A stretch of DNA of 64,000 nt, taken from Narthecium ossifragum. Lineage: Eukaryota; Streptophyta; Magnoliopsida; Dioscoreales; Nartheciaceae. Where the stretch lies: contig OY986965.1 in assembly GCA_963920575.1 (NCBI GenBank), positions 7,457,134 to 7,521,133 of the forward strand, in the 5' to 3' direction. The stretch's first letter is position 1, and each line of letters opens with the position of its first letter. The position numbers and the translations under genes are program-made. Positions 54,299 through 64,000 of the stretch are shown here, one piece after another. The notes beneath the pieces were generated by a model. That model was not told the origin of the DNA, searched no databases, and was given only the letters and a program-made list of their open reading frames with translations.

Positions 54299-54668
54299 GA
54301 TCGATCGGTCTCTACAGGCTCGATCGATCCAACTCAACCAACAAGGGAACGATCAACAACGGCTGGATCGATCGAACTTCAAGTGCCCGATCGATCCAGC
54401 AAGGGATGTAGCTTAATAACGGTGGTTCGATCGATCGGCCAAGTCAAGCCCGATCGATCCAGCTCGGGAGTTACCAGCAATTAAGGAGTAAGATCGATCG
54501 AACTCCAAGAGTTGGATCAATCCTGCTCGGGCGACGCTCACAATATTAAGGGAGTTAAGGAGTCGGATCGATCGGACTCCAAAGGTTGGATCGATCGGAC
54601 GCGGCCAGAAGCAAAGATCGACGGCTCTGATCTAATCCGTGGGAGGTTGTCTCTTGGGCTATAAGTAG
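54299..54668 (+). promoter_or_regulatory. U3 of LTR C: five GATCGATC pairs and TATA box
   Basis: Pairs begin at 54299/54322, 54366/54389, 54429/54452, 54492/54515 (second copy GATCAATC) and 54566/54589. The spacer is exactly 15 in all five, and the spacer sequences differ. Pair starts are 63-74 bases apart. The TATAAGTAG box follows at 54660-54668. Confidence 0.92.
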
Positions 54669-55047
54669 TCATTGTTTAGGGATTTTAGGGGGCTTTTTCC
54701 AGACATTCTTGGGGAGAGTTTACCTATCTTTTCTACATCTTTTCTTTGACGATTCTTTGGAGGAGATCCATGGCGGGAGGAGATCATCAACTTCTACCGA
54801 TGGATTATCCCCTGAAGATGAGTAACTAAAACCCTAATCATGGGATTCTTATGATGTAACTAGGGTTTTTACTAGGGATTTCTCAGATTTAGGGTATGTA
54901 TACACGATTATTTGGTTTTATGGATTGATTATATTTTCCTATATCTTGGTGTCGATTTCTTGCTGGATGTTTGGATTGTTCTTACTTGCACTTGATTCTA
55001 GAGCTTGTGTATGTTAGGGCGTGGATTGGATTCATCCAAATAAGAGG

Positions 55048-55141
55048 ATCATGCTAGTCCCATGATATCTCGGATGGAATCTTGTTCGTGATTAGGGATT
55101 TTATAGTGCTAGTCCCACTATAGTAGTGCTAGTCCCACTAC
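55048..55141 (+). promoter_or_regulatory. Constant-loop hairpin array in LTR C
   Basis: The loop is CTAGTCC. Stems are ATCATG/CATGAT (55048-55066), TATAGTG/CACTATA (55102-55122) and GTAGTG/CACTAC (55123-55141), the last two directly adjacent. All stems are perfectly complementary although their sequences differ. Confidence 0.85.
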
Positions 55142-55724
55142 ATTTCATCCCTAATCTCTCATGCATCTTATCTTTGTAGTTTCGGCCATCGAGATGGGAA
55201 GTCATCTCGATATTATACCTAAATCCATTTCTATGGCATTGCTTGCGATGAACTCATCTGAGTAAGAGGGTTCATTAGCAGTGAACGTAACTAATCATTC
55301 GATCACTGATATTTCGTTAATTGTTCTTGCCGACAAGGAATCCTAAACAGAACTTGTCGAGTGATAAGGAGAACTAGCCATTCCTTTATCAACTTTTAGA
55401 GAGCCATTTATCGTGTTTGCATACCCTGATCTTTGGAAAACCTGGTATGTCCTTAGTTACTGATTAAGAATTCTATGGTCATTTCTCTCATATTCCTCAA
55501 ATCCTTTAGTATAAGTTTAGTTTAATTTCAACTTGCAATCTTTTCTCAACTTATTAGTAGGAGATTTGCTAAGTATTTGATTTAAACCCCTGAAATCCTT
55601 GTGGACTCGACTCGGACTCTCCACTATCTACTAGTTCTTAGTAGTTAAAGTAGAGCACCGGAATATATTGTAATTTTGGTCAGTCTTGTTAACCCACGAC
55701 ATTTTTCAAGTCGTATCAAAATTT

Positions 55725-55742
55725 TGGCGCCGTTGCCGGGGA
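55725..55742 (+). promoter_or_regulatory. Primer-binding site of element C (tRNA-Asp)
   Basis: TGGCGCCGTTGCCGGGGA lies 6 bases after the LTR end and is complementary to the tRNA-Asp 3' end. Confidence 0.94.
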
Positions 55743-55974
55743 TTTTTACGGTGTTTTAAGTTGTTTACTTAGTATAGTTTCTTGTTTATCAGTTGATTAT
55801 TATATAAAAGACCAAAAATAGTTTCAGTGCTAATATTTCCATATCTTTTTGTGATCAGTAGGTAAAGAACAAAGCGGCAACCTTTCGAGCGGTGAAGGAG
55901 CGAACGCCAACAACACGTCATCGAGATTGCACTGTTTGCATTTCTAAACCTTGAATGATCTTTATGATGTGTTG

Positions 55975-58900
55975 ATGAGTGATGATAAGGACCCAGATTT
56001 CAATCTTACATTGAAGGAATTCTTTGCTTCTTGTTCTACATCGCATAAATTGTTGGTCTCTTCTCCTACTCATTTAGCTATGGATAACCCTGAGGACAAT
56101 CTTGGACCTAATGACAATCCTAACCAACCTGAAAACCAGGGTCGTAGGGCCATGAAAGATTTTTATGTTCCAACCTCTTTCACTTCTAACTCCTGTATTC
56201 AACCTCCAGTAATTGGAGCGGCCCATTATGAGATTAAACCACAGTTTTTACAATCCTTACCGACTTTCCATGGCTTATCTCATGAGGACCCCTACAATCA
56301 TATAGAGGAGTTTATTCTAATTAGTTCTACCGTGAGGGTAAATAATTTTACCGAAGACGCTTGGAGACTTAAATTATTTCCTTTTACCCTAAAAGGTAAA
56401 GCCAAACACTGGCTCACTTTTCTAGAACCTCGGTCGATCACGACATGGCCTCAATTACAAGCTCAATTTCTTGAGAAATTTTTCCCGATTACCAAGACCA
56501 GTGACCTTCGCCATGAAATTTCCTCTTTTAGACAAGCCGATGATGAAGCATTTCATGAGGCTTGGGATCGTTATAGGGAACTCCTTAGAAAATGTCCCCA
56601 CCACCAATTTCCTCAATGGGCCATAGTAGAGCATTTCTACAAGGGTCTTAAGGAAAAACATCAATTAACAATTGATGCAGCGTGTGGGGGAGTGTTCATT
56701 ACCAACCCCCTTGACGATTCTTGGAGGCTTTTTGAGAGACTCGCTGAGAACTCTCAACACCACGCTACCTCCTCTAGGAATAATCGTGGGCCGTCCAACC
56801 AATCCAATCCTCGAGGAGTTCTTGAGTTAAACGAGTCAACCCGACTTGCTCAACAGGTTGATGCCTTGAGTAGGAAACTAGATCAAGTTCTCACTCAAAC
56901 CACAAATCAGGTTGATTCATCTATTCTTCCTACGCTTCCATCGTCAGGAGAAATCTGTTTCTTATGTTCGAATCCTGGTCACGATGTCACTGACTGCCAG
57001 TTGGCATGTCATTATCCTGAGTTAGTTCAGGAACACATTAATGCCGTGTATGGTCAATCTAAGCCAGCTTATGATCCTTATTCAAATTTTTACAATCCTG
57101 GTTTGAGAGATCATCCAAATTTTTCGTGGAGAACACCAGGCCAACAACCCAATTCTTTTAATTCTAGACCATCCATAGGTGCTCATACTACGAATTATCC
57201 TCCAAAATTCCAATCATCATATCCTACCAACTCTCAAGGCCAAACTTCGTCATTTCGACCTCCATATCGGCCTGTTCAAAATCAAACATCTCAATCTTGG
57301 GGAAACAAACCGTATGTACCTCCCCAGAGTCAAGGACCTCAAAATCATTCAGCTCTTCATCCACAGCAACAAAATCATGTTCCACACAACGATGAGTTGA
57401 CCCAATTAGTTCATTCTCATTCTCCAACTCTGGCAAAGATAGAGGCCCAATTGGGTCAATTGGCTAATGCATTGTCTAGGAGAGAAGATGGACAATTACC
57501 GAGTCAGTCTATTCTTAATCCCAAAGGCCAACATCATGTAGACTCATCGCATGAACAAGTACAAGCTGTGACAACCCTTCGTAGTGGTAAAACTTTTGCC
57601 AACATTGAGCAACCTGAAGTAACCACAGATGATCAAGATTTACATGCATCTCATTCTCAGACATCATTGCCCAATAACTCATGTGCATCAAAGGACCCTG
57701 GTTCATCCTCCGACACTCCACATTCAAATCATCATGACTCCATTGGTGATTTACATGCATCACCACACATGACATCATCTCATGAAAGAGAACCAAATCC
57801 CACGACTTATATTCCTAAGGTTCCTTTTCCTGAAGCTTTAGCAGATCCGACTTCCACCCCATTCAAAAACTCAAAAATAGATGAAATGATGGAAGTATTT
57901 AAAAAAGTGCATATTAATCTTCCTCTGCTTGATGCCATCAAACACATTCCATCTTATGCCAAATTCCTCAAGGACCTTTGCACACATAAACGACAGTCTA
58001 GGTCACATGTGTCTAAGAAGATTTTCCTGACCGAGCAAGTTAGCTCAATCCTTCGATGTGATCTTCCTCCTAAGCTCAAGGATCCTGGCACCCCCACAAT
58101 CTCATGCATTATAGGAAATCACACGATTGATGGAGCACTACTCGATTTGGGTGCAAGTGTCAACCTCATGCCTTTCTCCTTATATTCTAAGTTTGGTATA
58201 GGAGAATTGAAACCTACGGCCATGACCCTACAATTAGCTGATCGATCAATTAAGACACCAAGAGGAATCCTTGAAGACGTTTTGGTTAAGGTTGATCGGT
58301 GCGTATTCCCGGTTGACTTTGTTGTGTTAGACATGGAACCTGAAGTGCAAACTAAAAAATCGGTTCCTATAATCCTTGGCCGACCCTTCTTGGCTACAGC
58401 CAATGCTTGTATTAACTGTAGGGATGGTTTCATGATGGTCACATTTGGTAATATGGAATTACGTTTGAATATATTTCATGCTTCAAAGAATCATGCATAT
58501 GATGATGACTGCTTTATGGTTGATACCTTGGTTAATGAGGATGAGATAATGAGTTGTATTGATGATACATTGCCTGTGTTGTTGTTGAATAATGATACTC
58601 CGTGTGGGAGTTTTGAGAGTGGTTGTCACATGTCTATTGTGGTTGAACACGATGTTTTTGAACATTATGTGTCACATGTGCATGAAGATGTTTTGAGTAC
58701 GGATGTAGTGTTTCCGGTTGTGAACAATGAAAAAAATGATTTGGATGGTTTTGGGTCGGTGTTCAAGTCTGAAAATGACAATGTTTTAAAGGATTTTAAT
58801 GATCTTGATGTTATTACTGATGTGTGCGGTATTTCCTGGAAAAAACCTCTTCTTGAGCCTTTACCTCCTACCTCCTCAACGCCGGCTGTACCTTCTTTGA

Positions 58901-61815
58901 TCACACCACCATCTTTGGAGCTGAAAACGTTGCCATCCAATTTAAAATATGCCTTCCTTGGACCTGAATCTACCCTACCAGTAATTATCTCTTCTGCATT
59001 AGCCATTGATCAAGAGCATAAATTACTCGATGTCCTCAAACTGCATAAAAGAGCTATAGGGTGGTCCATTGGTGATCTTAAAGGCATTGATCCTTCGATT
59101 TGCATGCATCGCATACTCTTAGAGGATGAAACTAAATGTGTCCGGGAGATGCAACGCCGGCTCAACCCTCTTATGAAAGATGTTGTAATGAAGGAAGTAA
59201 TTAAACTTTTACATGCAGGGATCATTTATCCGATCTCAGACTCTAAATGGATTAGTCCTACTCAGGTCGTTCCTAAAAAATCTGGTATCACAGTGGTTAA
59301 AAATGACAAAGGGGAGGATATCCCAACTAGACAGACCACAGGGTGGAGAGTTTGTATCGATTATAGGCGTCTTAACGCTTTAACTCGAAAAGATCATTTT
59401 CCATTGCCCTTCATTGACCAGATTTTAGAACGGTTATCAGGCCAAGCCTATTATTGTTTCCTTGACGGCTACTCTGGGTATAATCAAGTCGCCATCGATC
59501 CTAATGATCAGGAGAAGACAACCTTTACATGTCCGTATGGAACATTCGCTTATCGTCGTATGCCTTTTGGCCTTTGCAATGCCCCAGCGACATTTCAACG
59601 TTGCATGCTTGCTATTTTCGGGGATATGATTGAACAGTTTCTAGAGATATTTATGGATGACTTCTCTGTGTTTGGCCAGTCCTTTGAATCATGCCTTGAA
59701 AATTTATCCAAAGTCCTTGCTAGGTGTGAGAAAACTAATCTGGTGTTGAGTTGGGAAAAGAGCCATTTTATGGTTACAGAAGGTATCGTTCTCGGTCACG
59801 TCATTTCAAGTCGGGGGATTGAGGTAGATAAAGCTAAGTTAGAGCTTATTTCTAAACTTCCGCCTCCTTCGTCGGTGCGTCAAATTCGGTCATTCCTGGG
59901 CCACGCAGGGTTCTATCGGAGGTTTATTAAGGATTTTAGTAAAATCTCCCGACCGTTATGTGCTCTATTGGTTAAAGATGTTCCATTTGTGTTCGATCAA
60001 TCTTGTCTTCATGCTTTTCATGTCCTGCGTGATTCACTCTCTTCAGCACCGATTGTCCATTGTCCTGATTATAATCATCCCTTTGAAATCATGTGTGACG
60101 CATCCGATCACGCAGTAGGTGCTGTGTTGGGACAAACTATTGATAAACTACCTCGTGTCATCTACTATGCTAGTAAGACGTTGAATGAAGCTCAGGTGAA
60201 TTACACGACTACTGAGAAAGAGTTACTGGCAGTGATTTTTTCCTTAGAAAAGTTTCGGTCATATCTTCTTGAATCCAAAGTCATAATTTTTACCGATCAT
60301 TCAGCCCTTAGGTATCTTGTTTCCAAGAAAGAGCTTAAACCTCGATTAATTCGTTGGATTTTGCTTCTCCAAGAGTTCGATCTGGAATTACGAGATAAAA
60401 AGGGAGCTTTAAACGTGGTAGCCGATCACCTGTTGCGTCTTCCTGTTGATGTCATTAATGATTCATCCCCGATCGATGATACCTTCCCTGATGAATATTT
60501 ATTGACTGTTGATCAAGCCCCAAAACCGTGGTTTGCACACATCGTAAATTATCTTGTTTCTGGATTCACTCCTGCTCATTGGACTAAACTAGATCGAGAT
60601 AAATTCTTTTCGAAAGTTAAATCCTATGTGTGGAATGATCCCATCCTTTTTAAACAATGTTCGGATCAGATTATGAGATGTTGTGTACCCGAATCTGAAA
60701 TAATCTCCATTCTTACTTCATGCCACTCTCATGCATGTGGAGGACACTTTTCAGGTCATCGAACCGCAGCCAAGATTTTTCAATCTGGTTTTTATTGGCC
60801 CTCGATTTTTCGTGATGTTCACAGTTTTTCAAATGCGTGTGTGCGGTGTCAACAATTAGGGAGTATTTCGCATCGAAATGAAATGCCTCAAAATCCGATT
60901 ATTGAATGCGAAGTATTTGATGTTTGGGGTATTGATTTCATGGGCCCGTTCCCTCCTTCAAATGGCTACATCTACATTTTATTAGCCGTTGATTACGTTT
61001 CGAAATGAATTGAAGCCATAGCGACTAAGACCAATGATCACCGAGTTGTTGTTAAATTTCTTCATTCTAACATTTTCTCTCGGTTTGGTCATCCTCGAGC
61101 TATTATAAGTGATGGCGGATCACACTTTATGACTCGATATTTCCGTCACACTCTCGATAAGTATAATATTTCCCATAAGGTTGCCACACCATATCACCCT
61201 CAGACCAGTGGGCAGGTAGAGGTGTCTAATAGGGAGATCAAACGCATCCTGGAGAAAGTCGTGCGGTTGGATAGAAAGGACTGGTCTATGCGCTTGAATG
61301 AAGCACTCTGGGCATATAGAACGGCATTTAAAACACCCATAGGGATGTCCCCATATCGGATGGTCTACGGTAAGCATTGCCGCTTACCAGTGAATCTCAT
61401 GGATAGAGTGTGGTTAACTATTAAAGAGGTTAGTTGGTTACCTACGGGTCAGCGCGCTCGCCTACTGCAACTCAATGAGTTGGAGGAAATACGTAATGAC
61501 GCCTATGATAACGCTCTTATCTATAAAGCTCGAACTAAGGCATACCATGATCGGTTCATTCATCAAAGAACTTTTAATGTGGGAGATAGGGTGTGGTTAT
61601 TTAACGCTAGATTGCGGCTTTTCCCAGGGAAATTGAAATCTAGATGGACTGGTCCATTCGAAGTTACTCAAGTTTTTCCCTATGGGGCTGTTGAACTCCG
61701 CAATCCTAACTCTGATTCCACCTTCAAAGTGAATGGCCAAAGGTTAAAAAGATACATAGAAAATCCTCTGACCTTAGAAGCCACACAGAGGTTGCATGAA
61801 CCACTTTCTGAGTAA
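55975..61815 (+). pseudogene. gag-pol: Element C gag-pol with one in-frame UGA
   Basis: The first in-frame ATG is 55975. In order come the gag capsid region (FYVPTSFTSNSCIQPPVIGA), the CCHC knuckle CFLCSNPGHDVTDC near 56958, and protease LLDLGASVNLMPFSLYSKFG near 58140. RT has WRVCIDYRRLNALTRKDHF, FLDGYSGYNQVAI and the catalytic FMDDFSVF near 59652. RNase H has CDASDHAVGAVLG near 60096, and the integrase HHCC finger HSHACGGHFSGHRTA lies near 60726. The integrase core reads VWGIDFMGPFPPS, then ISDGGSHF and [14 protein letters not shown] at 61006-61008 falls where relatives have Trp in YVSKW. The frame then continues open to 61815. The rest is undamaged, so this is a recently active copy with a single visible coding lesion. 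Confidence 0.93.
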
Positions 61816-62131
61816 TTGCGCTTTCATGTCGTCGAGCTCGAGACGTTAAACCAAGCGCTTGATGGGAGGCAACCCATCCGTTGTGTGGGTTCTGTTATTT
61901 TGGTTTCTTTCATGTTTTCTTTGCATGCTTGCGTATTTTCTGCTCAGTGCGTTGTTGATTTTGATTGTCTGATAATTCTGTCATCGATGTCTGTGACTGA
62001 TCGGGTTAATGGTGAATCAGGGGATGTCCGTACTTGAATTCTTTTGGCCTGGAGAGGTCTATATTTTTACAGGGTCGTAGCGGCTTCATTTTTAAGTTTT
62101 CTGGTGAATTTTCTCGTATTTTGGTCCGACC
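61816..62131 (+). other. Start of the element C 3' region
   Basis: Non-coding sequence after the pol stop. GGGAGGCAACCCATCCG at about 61864 is a motif of the kind that often follows pol in this lineage. A related GGGAGGCAGCCCATC is seen on the minus strand of element B near 46543-46528. Confidence 0.5.
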
Positions 62132-62718
62132 GATCGATCGAGCTATAGAAGGACCGATCGATCCTTCTTTACATATAGCATCACTTTTCTTCGTTCCGGA
62201 GTTGGATCGATCCGTCCCATGGCGGCCGATCGATCCAACTTGTGGCTTTATTTTGACAGAACATGGTGTTTTTGCCTCGCAAGCATCCGATCGATCGGCT
62301 CTTCGCTCCATCTTGTCTTTACTCTTGGCTCTAGATGGATCGATCGGGGCTTGAGAGCGGGATCGGTCCGTCTTGTGGATTTAATCCTGACAGAACGTAA
62401 TGTTTTTGACACTACATCTATCGATCGATCCGTCCTTCGCTCCAACATTTTTGAGAAAACTAAGTGTGCGAGTTCGATCGATCCATCCTAGCGGGTTCGA
62501 TCGATCCGACTAGGTATTTAATGGTGACAGAGCGTGGTGTTTTTGGCCATACACCGTGCGATCGATCCGTCCATCGGTCGCGCTCTTTGAGTCGGTCCGA
62601 TCGATCGGGCACACCAAGTTCGATCGATCGGGCGCCTTTAGTAGCTATTGTTCATCAGTGCCCACCTGATGCAGCCACGTGGCGTTCGATCGATCCATCC
62701 TCGCTAGGCCGATCGATC
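62132..62718 (+). promoter_or_regulatory. Internal GATCGATC pair array in the element C 3' region
   Basis: Pairs begin at 62132/62156 (spacer 16), then 62205/62228, 62338/62361 (one mismatch), 62476/62499, 62599/62622 and 62688/62711, all with spacer exactly 15. Singles lie at 62289, 62423 and 62560. GACAGAACRTGGTGTTTTT-like blocks occur near 62257, 62391 and 62525. Downstream CCGAGTTAATCC and a TATTTATTT stretch near 62818 recall the U3 layout of LTRs in this family, so this may be a second, internal promoter. Confidence 0.7.
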
Positions 62719-63264
62719 CTGCTGGTTCCTTGAGATAACTTCCGATCTTCCGCGCCTCTGCCTCGCCGTCTCCAACTCGGACTCCATTCCGAGTTAATCC
62801 ATACCTCTTAGCCGCCTATTTATTTCCCTCCTTACCTCAACTACGAGACCTAGCGAACTACATAAGTCGTTTCGTGGTTGCCGGAGTTCCTCCCATCATC
62901 GGCGTCCAGCTTTGGCGAACACCGTCGTCCCGGCTTCCGGTGTGTCCTTCCAGGCAATTGCAACTTTTCGGTAAGAGTCCGACGCGTCCTTTTCATCTCT
63001 CCCATGCCAGTGTGATAATCCCTTGTGTGTGTGTCCTCTTCATCTCTCCCTTGCATGCGAACCCATGGTTTGTGCCATGGTTTCCGACCAACGTCGCCGG
63101 CCTCCATCACCGCTGGCCGTCGCCTTCCTCTCGTTGTTTTCGGTTTCTTTTCACCTTCCATTATGCATGCTTGTCTTCGCTGTTCTCTTCACCAGTTACC
63201 ACAGCTCTTCATCTCTTTCCTTCCTCTGTTCCATCATGTTTATGTTCTTCCCTCACCCATGTTG

Positions 63265-63295
63265 GATCGATCGGCGCCTGCAAGTTCGATCGATC
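63265..63295 (+). promoter_or_regulatory. Isolated GATCGATC pair
   Basis: GATCGATC at 63265-63272 and 63288-63295 with spacer exactly 15, just upstream of the 186-codon frame. Confidence 0.8.
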
Positions 63296-63360
63296 CAACA
63301 TAGTCCACTTCTTCTTCGTCGCTTCTCTTACCAATTATCTCGGATGCAGGGTCACCTTCA

Positions 63361-63921
63361 ATGTCTACTTCCAGCTACGAGTCGTCAGGGCCCGAGTTTG
63401 AGCCAAGTTCTCCGGTATCTCAAGCTTCAATGTTTTCATCTGATGATGACCTTGCCGACTCAGCCGACTCGAGCCGGCCTCCGTCGCCACCGGTAGTCTA
63501 CTGTTACCATCCTTGGGATGTCCCCATCCCTATTTATCCTGCCGATTCGGTTATCGACCATCCTGTCGGTGTTGAGTTTTTTGGGCCGTTCCCGGATCCT
63601 GATCTCTTTGCCTGTCTTGTTTATGCTATTCAGCACGACCCTGGTCTTGAGGATCCGTGGGTCGCTTTCCGATTGCATGACGGGTCCTCTGTTGTGGTGC
63701 CTCCACGATCTCTGATTGATCCGGGGCTTCTATCGCCAGCACTTTCGCCCCCAGGATCCCCGTATGCCTCGGATGACCCTGATCGCCCACTGTTCCGACA
63801 GTCGAGCGAGAGTGATTACGACGAGGATGAGGACGACGAGGAGGACGAGGACGACGAGGACGAGGACGACGAGGACAAGGACGACGAGGAGGACGAGGAC
63901 GACATGGACGACGATGATTAG
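63361..63921 (+). CDS. Unrecognised 186-aa frame with acidic tail, downstream of pol
   Basis: ATG at 63361, stop TAG at 63919. The N-terminal part is Ser/Pro-rich (MSTSSYESSGPEFEPSSP). The middle has aromatic and proline residues and could fold (YCYHPWDVPIPIYPADS, VEFFGPFPDPDLFACLVYAI, DPWVAFRLHDGSSVVVPPR). The last ~35 residues are almost all Asp and Glu. No membrane segment or signal peptide is visible, so it does not look like an envelope protein although it occupies that position. It is in the sense of gag-pol, 1.5 kb after it, behind the internal GATCGATC array. I do not recognise the family. The acidic run is a GAC/GAG trinucleotide-type repeat and may be unstable. Confidence 0.5.
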   Translation: MSTSSYESSGPEFEPSSPVSQASMFSSDDDLADSADSSRPPSPPVVYCYHPWDVPIPIYPADSVIDHPVGVEFFGPFPDPDLFACLVYAIQHDPGLEDPWVAFRLHDGSSVVVPPRSLIDPGLLSPALSPPGSPYASDDPDRPLFRQSSESDYDEDEDDEEDEDDEDEDDEDKDDEEDEDDMDDDD

Positions 63922-64000
63922 AATTTAGGACTCTCGTATTTTCCTTTCTAGGACTTTTGCTTGCTGCATGTCTAGGTTGAGGTTGTTAATTGCTAGTTTT
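63922..64000 (+). other. Element C 3' region at the window edge
   Basis: Short non-coding end. The expected polypurine tract and 3' LTR are not within the window. Confidence 0.5.

Larger units (their letters stand above)
54131..55718 (+). repeat. 5' LTR of element C
   Basis: It begins TGATAAGACTTGAAAAGTGC and ends TTTTTCAAGTCGTATCA. The start and end are themselves near inverted copies (GACTTGAAAA/TTTTCAAGTC). It contains the GATCGATC array, a TATAAG box at 54660 and the hairpin array at 55048-55141. Confidence 0.92.
54131..64000 (+). mobile_element. Element C: Athila-like Gypsy retrotransposon, 3' end beyond the window
   Basis: The 5' LTR is 54131-55718, the tRNA-Asp primer site 55725-55742, and one gag-pol frame of 1946 codons (55975-61815) contains a single in-frame stop. 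Some 2.2 kb of 3' region with a second GATCGATC array and a 186-codon frame follow, and the window ends before the 3' LTR. The bases before the LTR are CCAAC (54126-54130), the expected target duplication, whose partner cannot be checked. Gag and protease are close to those of element B. Confidence 0.92.

Noticed and set aside
54299..54596. CRISPR-like array (short repeat, variable spacer)
   Set aside because: The repeats are 8-base palindromes in pairs, with irregular distances between pairs, inside an LTR of a plant retrotransposon. No cas genes are present, and the context is eukaryotic.
62006..62733. Several overlapping frames of about 90-106 codons
   Set aside because: They translate the internal GATCGATC array in different frames. 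None has recognisable domains.

Overview
The window looks like nuclear DNA of a flowering plant. It holds one spliced host gene, and most of the rest is nested transposable elements of plant type: LINEs with a C-terminal RNase H domain, Athila-like Gypsy elements primed by tRNA-Asp, Mutator-like elements, and Tourist-like elements with TTA/TAA target duplications. The captured host exon at 15.5-16.2 kb is GC-rich, which weakly suggests a monocot. The species cannot be named from the sequence. No rRNA gene, tRNA gene or CRISPR array was seen.

Layout. 1-5060: last seven exons and 3' UTR of a host gene for an alpha-helical-repeat (PPR/TPR-like) protein. 5085-11655: decayed LINE fragments, a hAT terminus and low-complexity DNA. 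11958-16521: a Tourist/Harbinger-like element with TTA duplications. It carries a frameshifted nodulin-like transporter fragment and a Mutator-like element whose left inverted repeat holds a second Mutator-like element. The inner element carries a fragment resembling an LRR receptor kinase, split by a solo LTR. 16840-36149: a minus-strand LINE broken by insertions, including the complete 14.5 kb Athila-like element A (18094-32628), which itself holds two solo LTRs. 36150-40711: a truncated LTR, an AGTTACTTTCC repeat field, a GC-rich minisatellite with a 200-N gap, and a third 2.4 kb solo LTR. 40712-42706: an F-box pseudogene whose last exon is present again as an inverted copy. 42998-51726: element B, a deletion derivative with one 1055-codon frame. 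54131-64000: element C, 5' LTR to past pol, with its 3' end outside the window.

The Athila-like LTRs share two structures I do not recognise from the literature. (1) Upstream of the TATA box are pairs of the palindrome GATCGATC, mostly separated by exactly 15, 14 or 13 bases, while the spacer sequence varies. (2) Downstream of the TATA box, in LTR B, LTR C and one solo LTR, are small hairpins with a nearly constant 7-base loop (CTAGAAC, CTAGGAC, CCAGAAC or CTAGTCC) and stems that differ in sequence but remain complementary. The paired palindromes also occur in a solo LTR of a different family and in the 3' part of element C, ahead of an unexplained 186-codon frame with an acidic tail. Elements A and B also share a 3' architecture: two polypurine tracts, each beside a hairpin, flanking a duplicated motif.

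Most protein-coding potential here is transposon-derived and damaged. The host gene at the left edge is the only apparently intact host coding sequence. Coordinates of element ends rest on matched LTR ends and target-site duplications read by eye. Family names rest on recognised protein motifs, without database searches.
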